A stretch of 11,310 nt of DNA. Origin: Bacilli bacterium (GTDB lineage Bacteria > Bacillota_I > Bacilli_A > RFN20 > CAG-826). Positions within the stretch are counted from its first letter, which is position 1; each line of letters opens with the position of its first letter. Below are positions 7,341 to 11,310 of the stretch, one piece after another. Where the stretch lies: assembly GCA_016296285.1 (NCBI GenBank), contig JAEDJP010000036.1:1-11310 (forward strand), in the 5' to 3' direction. The translations under genes were made by a program, and so were the position numbers. The notes below the pieces were generated by a model. The model was not told where the DNA came from. It made no database searches and saw nothing but the letters and a program-made list of their open reading frames with translations.

Positions 7341-7354
7341 CGAACAATCGTTCG
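7341..7354. repeat. Intercistronic inverted repeat in the surface-protein operon
   Basis: CGAAC, 4-base spacer, GTTCG forms a perfect small hairpin between the two operon genes, with its edge touching the GGGGG ribosome-binding site of the downstream gene. It is too weak and lacks a T-tract for termination; it may affect mRNA processing or translation of the second gene. Confidence 0.4.
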
Positions 7355-7359
7355 TTTCG

Positions 7360-8307
7360 TTAGTAACCGTATTTCTCGAGCAGGCTCGCCTCGTCTTTGG
7401 GATAGGCGATGCTCGGGTCGCTTGGCAGCGGGATGCTCGCTTCCCCGGGTCCCAAGACCTTGTAGACCGTCGTCATGGATCCCTCGCACGTGCTGCCGAT
7501 GCCGCTTGCGAGGGTCGCCCGATAGGATTCGTAATTCCGGAAATAGAGGAGGTTCAAATCCTCGTCGAGCTCGTAGGTCAGGTGGACGTAATCGAACCGC
7601 GGGAATTCCTTGAGGTTCGAGATCGTCTTCATCTGGTGGACGTACCGCAAGGTCGAGGAAGCGGGATCGGCCTCGAATTCGACCGTGTAGCCCCCGTCGT
7701 GCTTCTTGATGGAACTCAGTCCCTTGCCGGAGCGATCGACCGGGCTATCGGTCTTCGGCGAGACGAGGTAGACGATGGATTCGCTTACCTGTCGGCCCAT
7801 CTCGGAAGCGTATTGCTCGTTGCTCACCTCTTCCGGGGCGTTCCCGCCGTAATTCGGCGTCTTGCCCCAGTATTTCGTGGTCGTGTCCCCTTCTTGGTAC
7901 ATCCGGTTGTAAAGGGATACGAAGTTCGAGAAGGAGTTGCTCTCCTCGAAGTAACGGTCCTTGTCGCGGACCGTCATCGATTGGATGCCTTGGTCGACAA
8001 GCCCCATTGCCCTCGATACCCCGACGCCTTCGCTGCAGGAGTATTCCTGGCGGGAGAAGAGGGTGTAGGCCACCGAGATCATCTCGCTTGGGTCAAGCGC
8101 GCTTTCAAGGGGCGCCCCCTTCTTTTTGGCCGCCTCGTATTTCCCGAAGGCCGCTTCCGCGTCGATCATGTAGGCGCTCGCGTCCCCGTCGATGACCTCG
8201 AGAGTCGGCTTGAGCATCTCGTGCACGCCGAATCCGGTTCCCGCCCCAAGGCCGAGCCCGAGGACGAGGAGGGATGGGATTTCGAAACTTTTCGCCATGA
8301 ACCGCAT
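7360..8307 (-). CDS. Anchored exported protein of unknown function, first gene of the surface-protein operon
   Basis: The protein has 315 residues. Residues ~10-29 are a hydrophobic Gly/Leu-rich signal-anchor without a lipobox, so the bulk should be extracytoplasmic. The middle (~40-180) looks mainly helical, with a Lys-rich stretch near 61-63. The end (~205-285) looks beta-rich, with strands around YTVEFEAD, YVHLTYELDED and NLLYFRNYE, resembling in style a single unit of the downstream giant protein. The only two cysteines, Cys91 and Cys274, could form a disulfide. The start at 8307 is chosen because AAAGGAGA (8324-8317) lies 9 bases before it; ATGs at 8373 and 8346 lack a site and the one at 8298 is too far. 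It ends 32 bases before the 1241-residue gene and likely provides a partner or assembly function for it. I do not recognise the family. No convincing promoter was found upstream. Confidence 0.82.
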   Translation of the reverse strand: MRFMAKSFEIPSLLVLGLGLGAGTGFGVHEMLKPTLEVIDGDASAYMIDAEAAFGKYEAAKKKGAPLESALDPSEMISVAYTLFSRQEYSCSEGVGVSRAMGLVDQGIQSMTVRDKDRYFEESNSFSNFVSLYNRMYQEGDTTTKYWGKTPNYGGNAPEEVSNEQYASEMGRQVSESIVYLVSPKTDSPVDRSGKGLSSIKKHDGGYTVEFEADPASSTLRYVHQMKTISNLKEFPRFDYVHLTYELDEDLNLLYFRNYESYRATLASGIGSTCEGSMTTVYKVLGPGEASIPLPSDPSIAYPKDEASLLEKYGY

Positions 8308-8923
8308 GCCGAGATGTCTCCTTTCTAGCCTATCGGCCAGTCTCATCTTCCTACGCGGGGGCGGGGAAGTCACTCTACGATGGACTTGACCCCCTATCCG
8401 CGCGAAAGAACCCCGTTCTCCGGAATGGAGAATTCCCGTTTCTAGGGGATACGTCCCCCTTCTTTTTTATGACCTTATCCTTCGTTTCCGCGAAACGTAG
8501 AGAAGGTTTTTTCGCCAAACGATGTCTAGAAAGAAAGAACAAGGTAAGGGAAAAGACGCCCGGAAGAAAGGCGTTTGGGAAACCGCGACCGCGAAGCGGA
8601 AAAAGGGTAGAATTTGCCAAACGAGGGGATAAGGGTACCCAATTTCAGGGTGAATTGGAGGCTTAAATCCGCCCCTTTGGACCCAAGACGAGGGCACCCA
8701 CCAAAACCCCGTAGATAGGCCCTCCATCGATTGGCAAGAAGAACAAGATACCGACAGGATGGGAGTTTGGTTCCCTCCATGCTAGTTTCCCGAAAATGCC
8801 CATGGCATAGGAAATTTTGAGGGGCGGACCTTTTCCGCGCTTACAAAAATTCGACAAAGCGTTTATAATATGATGGAACATTGAAAGGGCTTCGCGGCCC
8901 ATTCATGAAAGGAGGTAAACGCC
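8308..8923. other. Non-coding divergent intergenic region rich in inverted repeats
   Basis: About 616 bases separate the divergent operon and the CarD-family gene. Short frames here (up to ~86 codons, minus strand) lack ribosome-binding sites and family resemblance. Dyads seen: TTCTCC / GGAGAA (8416-8432); GGGGA-TACG-TCCCC (8445-8457) followed on the plus strand by a T-rich run to 8469; CGTTTC-CGC-GAAACG (8483-8497); CCAAACG (8515-8521) pairing at distance with CGTTTGG (8572-8578); and CCAATT / AATTGG around 8639-8658. The CarD promoter is at 8841-8869 and the ribosome-binding site of the minus-strand operon at 8317-8324. No known riboswitch, tmRNA, SRP RNA or RNase P signature was recognised. 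Confidence 0.5.
8841..8869 (+). promoter_or_regulatory. Promoter of the CarD-family gene
   Basis: A perfect TATAAT at 8864-8869 lies 17 bases after TTACAA (8841-8846), a weak 3/6 match to TTGACA. Transcription would start near 8876, giving a ~48-base leader with a small GGGC / GCCC hairpin (8887-8900) and the ribosome-binding site. A loose dyad CGCTT / AAGCG (8838-8861) brackets the -35. Confidence 0.65.
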
Positions 8924-9412
8924 ATGCCGTTCGAGATCGGTCAGCACGTCTTTCATTCCCATTGCGGCGTATGCCTCGTCAAGGACATCGCGCCCTTAAC
9001 GGGCGGGGATGCCTCGTTCCTTTATTACGTCTTGCTCCCCCTCTATGGGGATGACAAGGACAACATCGTCCGCGTCCCCGTGTCCAACTGCGCCTCGCTT
9101 TCTGAGCCCCTCTTGAAGGAAGAGGCGGAACGCATCGTCCTCTCTTGGCCCGATATCCGCAAAGACCTCTACATCAAGGATTCCAAGGCCCGCAAGAACG
9201 CCTATGACGCTTCCCTCCGCGAAGGGAAGATCGAAGCCTTGGCTCCCCTCCTGGAAGGGGCCTTCCAACGCAAGGCGAGGGATGGCCACCTCAATTCGAT
9301 GGACGCCATGTTCGTCTCGCGCGCGGTACCTCTTATCTATGGGGAACTCGCCTATAGCCTCGGCATCCCTTACGAAGAGGTCCCGGGCTACATCCGCGAC
9401 ACCGCATCCTAA
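8924..9412 (+). CDS. CarD/CdnL-family transcription factor
   Basis: The protein has 162 residues, a normal length for this family. Residues ~1-60 match the CarD/TRCF RNA-polymerase interaction domain: FEIGQHVFHSHCGVCLV is the opening strand pair (usually G..V.....G...I), and YYVLLPLY followed by NIVRVPV gives the later strands. Residues ~62-156 form the helical DNA-binding domain, including Trp75, at about the place of the Trp that CarD proteins insert at the upstream edge of the -10 element. Family members bind the RNA polymerase beta subunit and stabilise open promoter complexes, often at rRNA and growth genes. The start is fixed by AAAGGAGGT at 8907-8915, 8 bases upstream of the ATG, the strongest ribosome-binding site in the window. 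It is the only plus-strand gene, with its own promoter and terminator. The family call is firm; the regulon is not visible. Confidence 0.88.
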   Translation: MPFEIGQHVFHSHCGVCLVKDIAPLTGGDASFLYYVLLPLYGDDKDNIVRVPVSNCASLSEPLLKEEAERIVLSWPDIRKDLYIKDSKARKNAYDASLREGKIEALAPLLEGAFQRKARDGHLNSMDAMFVSRAVPLIYGELAYSLGIPYEEVPGYIRDTAS

Positions 9413-9417
9413 GCCGC

Positions 9418-9443
9418 AAGCCGGGTCATCCCGGCTTTTTGTT
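9418..9443 (+). terminator. Rho-independent terminator of the CarD-family gene
   Basis: AAGCCGGG (9418-9425), a TCAT loop and CCCGGCTT (9430-9437) form an 8-bp stem running into TTTTTGTTT. It lies 5 bases after the TAA stop and faces the minus-strand terminator at 9452-9474. Confidence 0.93.
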
Positions 9444-9446
9444 TGC

Positions 9447-9474
9447 AAAAGAAAACTCCGGGAACGCCCGGAGT
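9447..9474 (-). terminator. Rho-independent terminator of the small membrane protein gene
   Basis: On the minus strand ACTCCGGG / CCCGGAGT (9474-9455, CGTT loop) forms a perfect 8-bp stem followed by TTTTCTTTTG. It ends transcription 18 bases after the TAA at 9493. With the adjacent plus-strand hairpin it makes a back-to-back convergent terminator pair. Confidence 0.93.
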
Positions 9475-9492
9475 CTTTTGTCGTTAAGAGCC

Positions 9493-9969
9493 TTAGGCCT
9501 TGATGCCGAGGTACGTGCCGTAGAGGCCGAGGACGGAACCGAGGATCGCGAACACCGAGGGAAGGATGGCCCCGATGCCAAGCGCGAGGTCGTCGACGTC
9601 GTAGGCAGGGGCGTTCGAGATGGTGCCCGCGGCGAGGAAGATGCCTTTGCCGTTGAGGAGGATGATCGCCCCACCGAGGAGAAGGAGGGTCGTGAGGCCA
9701 AGGGCGAAGGCCCCGATCTTGCCGGGAAGCAACCCGCCGAGAAGGGCGAGGACGCTCGCGGCGATGAAGAAGGCGAACGCGGTGGTGAAGAGGGGCATCT
9801 CGTTGTAGCCCATCTCCTCGGCGTGGAAGATGAAGCCGAAGATGGAGCCGCGGCCGTCGGGGATGGAATTGACGTCCGCGAAGAGGTTGCCGAAGAGGCC
9901 GAAGATGGCCACGAGAGCGCAGGCGAGAACCACGATCCCGAGGAAGAGTTTCATTTTCTTGTTTCTCAT
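9493..9969 (-). CDS. Small four-helix integral membrane protein, unknown function
   Basis: The protein has 158 residues and starts MRNKKMK before a hydrophobic segment. Four membrane segments are visible at ~8-30, ~58-81, ~84-105 and ~128-152, joined by a loop of ~27 residues after the first and a ~22-residue loop with several acidic residues (YDVDD) before the last. Positive charges at the N-terminus predict both ends in the cytoplasm. Helices 2-4 are rich in Gly/Ala/Leu. I do not recognise the family and can offer no catalytic residues. The start at 9969 has a weak AGG-type site (TTAGGT, ~9 bases upstream); an in-frame ATG at 9954 has nothing better. The gene has its own promoter just upstream, 66 bases after the MFS gene stop, and its own terminator, although read-through from the MFS gene is possible because no terminator separates them. 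Confidence 0.75.
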   Translation of the reverse strand: MRNKKMKLFLGIVVLACALVAIFGLFGNLFADVNSIPDGRGSIFGFIFHAEEMGYNEMPLFTTAFAFFIAASVLALLGGLLPGKIGAFALGLTTLLLLGGAIILLNGKGIFLAAGTISNAPAYDVDDLALGIGAILPSVFAILGSVLGLYGTYLGIKA

Positions 9970-9991
9970 AATTTAGTACCTAACGGGGGAA

Positions 9992-10020
9992 AGTATAGCC
10001 TTCCTTAGAAGGAAGAGCAA
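9992..10020 (-). promoter_or_regulatory. Promoter of the small membrane protein gene
   Basis: The minus strand has TTGCTC (10020-10015) and TATACT (9997-9992, 5/6) with an ideal 17-base spacer. The predicted start near 9985 leaves a leader of about 16 bases. Confidence 0.55.
10000..10015. repeat. Inverted repeat within the promoter spacer, candidate operator
   Basis: CTTCCTT-AG-AAGGAAG is a perfect 7-bp dyad that fills almost the entire spacer between the predicted -35 and -10. A second small palindrome, GGGAA-G-TTCCC, lies just upstream at 10024-10034. Neither is followed by a T-tract, so a protein-binding site is more likely than a terminator. Confidence 0.45.
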
Positions 10021-10035
10021 CTAGGGAAGTTCCCT

Positions 10036-11310
10036 TCAACCCTCTTTCCGCGCCAACTTGCGGTCGCGGAGGATGAGCCAGAGGATCGGGGCGAGGGCGA
10101 GGAGCGCCGCGACGGCCACCACGATCCACATGTTGCGGTCCGGGGCCTTCACGGTCTCGCCGAAATCGTTCACGTACGTCGAGTCGAACACGAGCGCCGA
10201 GAGGTTGCTGCCGATGACCATCGGGAGCATGACGACGAACACCATGCGCACGCTTTGGTAGGCCCCGACGTCCCCCGCGGGGGTCTGGTCGCGGATTTCC
10301 GCGCCCAAGGAGGCGGTCCCGACGAGGTATCCCCCGATGAGGAGGATGCCTAGGCCGATGGACCATCCGAGGTTGTCCCCGGAGAAGAAGAGCCCGATGG
10401 CCCCGATCCCCATGAGAAGGACGGCCGGGACGAGGACCTTGCGCTTGCCGATCTTCTCGAGGAACGCCCCAAGGAGGATCACAAGGAGGGAGGCGGCCCC
10501 CATGATGGAGCCGAGGGCCACGTAGAAGTTGGTGCCCGAAAAGCTCGGGAGGTTCTGGAAATAGACCATGAAATACGGGAGGAAGGCATCGACCGCGACG
10601 TTGAAGCAAAGGAAGCTAAGAAGGGCGATGTAGAACGAGGGGTTGGCCTTGACGCTCGTGGGCTTGAAGCCGCTCACCATGTGGGAGAAATACCCTTCTT
10701 GGCGGCACGGGGCCACCTTGTCCTTGGGGAGCAAGAAGAACGACGCGATGCCCACAAGCGTCGTGAGGGCGCCGAAGAGGAGGAAGAAGGCGAACCAAGG
10801 ACCCGCGATCTCGGCCTCGGTCTTCGAGGCGTCGGGGATGCCGAGGACAAGCCCCGCGAGCATCATGATCGCAAGGCTCAGCAACGGCATGACGCTCAAG
10901 AGGGTCTCGAGGAAGGGTCGTTCTTTCTCGTTCGTCGCCTCGGTCACGAACGCGTTGAAGCAGGCGTCGTTCGCGCTCGATCCGAAGAAGGTCATGACGC
11001 AGTCGACGACGAGGTTCATGACCCCGACGAGGATGAGCCCGGTGGCGCGCGATCCCCCGAGGACCTCCATGTTCGGGAGGGACATGACCCCGAAGAGGAA
11101 GACGAAGATGCCCCAGATGGTATAGCCGCCCGCGATGAAGGGCTTGCGCTTGCCAAGCCGGTCGCTTAGGGCCCCCACGAAGAAGGTCGTGAGGGTCGCG
11201 ACGATCGCGCTGCCGGTCGTCATCCAGGCGATGTGGTCCGTGTTGTGGGATTGGGAGAAGACCCAAAGGTTGATGTAATTGTTCTCGATGGCCCAGGCGA
11301 TCTGCCCGAA
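10036..11310 (-). CDS. Major facilitator superfamily transporter (N-terminus outside window)
   Basis: The open frame runs off the right edge: 424 residues are visible, ending with TGA at 10036. The first residues (FGQIAWAIENNYINL) look like a first membrane helix already under way, so only ~20-30 residues are probably missing; ATG at 11221 is internal. The MFS signature between helices 2 and 3 is clear: GALSDRLGKRKP (visible residues ~46-57, GxxxDRxGxR/K). A degenerate copy, GAFLEKIGKRK (~281-291), lies between helices 8 and 9, with Glu for Asp, as expected of the two-fold MFS fold. About a dozen hydrophobic segments in all and a basic tail (RDRKLARKEG) are present. The loop near ~336-350 (EIRDQTPAGDVGAY) fits the D-x-x-P-x-x-x-x-G pattern of sugar:cation-symporter-like members. 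The substrate is unknown; a sugar or glycoside is a weak inference. No terminator follows before the next gene's promoter. Confidence 0.87.
   Translation of the reverse strand, partial: FGQIAWAIENNYINLWVFSQSHNTDHIAWMTTGSAIVATLTTFFVGALSDRLGKRKPFIAGGYTIWGIFVFLFGVMSLPNMEVLGGSRATGLILVGVMNLVVDCVMTFFGSSANDACFNAFVTEATNEKERPFLETLLSVMPLLSLAIMMLAGLVLGIPDASKTEAEIAGPWFAFFLLFGALTTLVGIASFFLLPKDKVAPCRQEGYFSHMVSGFKPTSVKANPSFYIALLSFLCFNVAVDAFLPYFMVYFQNLPSFSGTNFYVALGSIMGAASLLVILLGAFLEKIGKRKVLVPAVLLMGIGAIGLFFSGDNLGWSIGLGILLIGGYLVGTASLGAEIRDQTPAGDVGAYQSVRMVFVVMLPMVIGSNLSALVFDSTYVNDFGETVKAPDRNMWIVVAVAALLALAPILWLILRDRKLARKEG

Noticed and set aside
8411..8437. Copy of the regulator's terminator (1616-1638) in the intergenic region
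   Set aside because: Both share TTCTCC and GGAGAA arms, but the copy lacks flanking pairs and a T-tract, and short GC-rich arms can match by chance; I list it only as a dyad.
8375..8902. Several minus-strand frames of 79-86 codons in the divergent intergenic region
   Set aside because: They overlap each other in different frames, lack ribosome-binding sites and share no domain or codon pattern with neighbouring genes. One contains a Gly/Val-rich hydrophobic end, but that alone does not support a gene or pseudogene.
1..11310. Mobile element, CRISPR array, tRNA or rRNA
   Set aside because: No transposase or integrase frame, no regularly spaced direct repeats, and no tRNA or rRNA consensus was seen on either strand.

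Overview
The window looks like a chromosomal stretch from a GC-rich bacterium using the standard code (TGA serves as a stop in two genes and Trp is encoded by TGG). Purine-rich Shine-Dalgarno sites, a Gram-positive style lipoprotein, Ser/Glu-rich surface-protein linkers, a membrane-tethered XRE regulator and a CarD-family protein all fit an uncultured Bacillota lineage, perhaps an anaerobic gut Bacilli/Erysipelotrichia relative. No single marker proves this. There are no RNA genes, insertion sequences or CRISPR arrays that I can support.

Layout, left to right. Seven of the eight genes are on the minus strand. (1) 1-1515: the N-terminal 505 residues of a large lipoprotein, cut by the window edge. 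(2) 1643-2293: an XRE-type regulator fused to a multi-pass membrane domain. It has its own terminator, an inverted-repeat operator candidate and a probably leaderless mRNA. (3) 2404-3435: an NAD(P)H-dependent amine dehydrogenase/dihydrodipicolinate-reductase-like enzyme, also with its own terminator. (4) 7360-8307 and 3602-7327: a two-gene operon of a 315-residue anchored exported protein followed by a 1241-residue anchored surface protein. (5) 8308-8923: a non-coding stretch rich in inverted repeats. (6) 8924-9412: the only plus-strand gene, a CarD-family transcription factor with a clear promoter and terminator. (7) 9493-9969: a small four-helix membrane protein. (8) 10036-11310: an N-terminally truncated MFS transporter.

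The most interesting part is the surface-protein family. The partial lipoprotein at 1-1515 is a paralogue, along its whole visible length, of residues ~57-550 of the 1241-residue protein. The two use different membrane anchors: a lipobox cysteine versus a hydrophobic signal-anchor. By eye, the 1241-residue protein is built from about four degenerate ~280-residue beta-rich units, each with a recurring aromatic-strand motif. The co-transcribed 315-residue protein ends in what may be one similar beta-rich unit. I do not recognise this family and assign no function. The other genes are mostly single-gene transcription units with clear hairpin terminators, and nothing in the sequence ties them functionally to the surface proteins.
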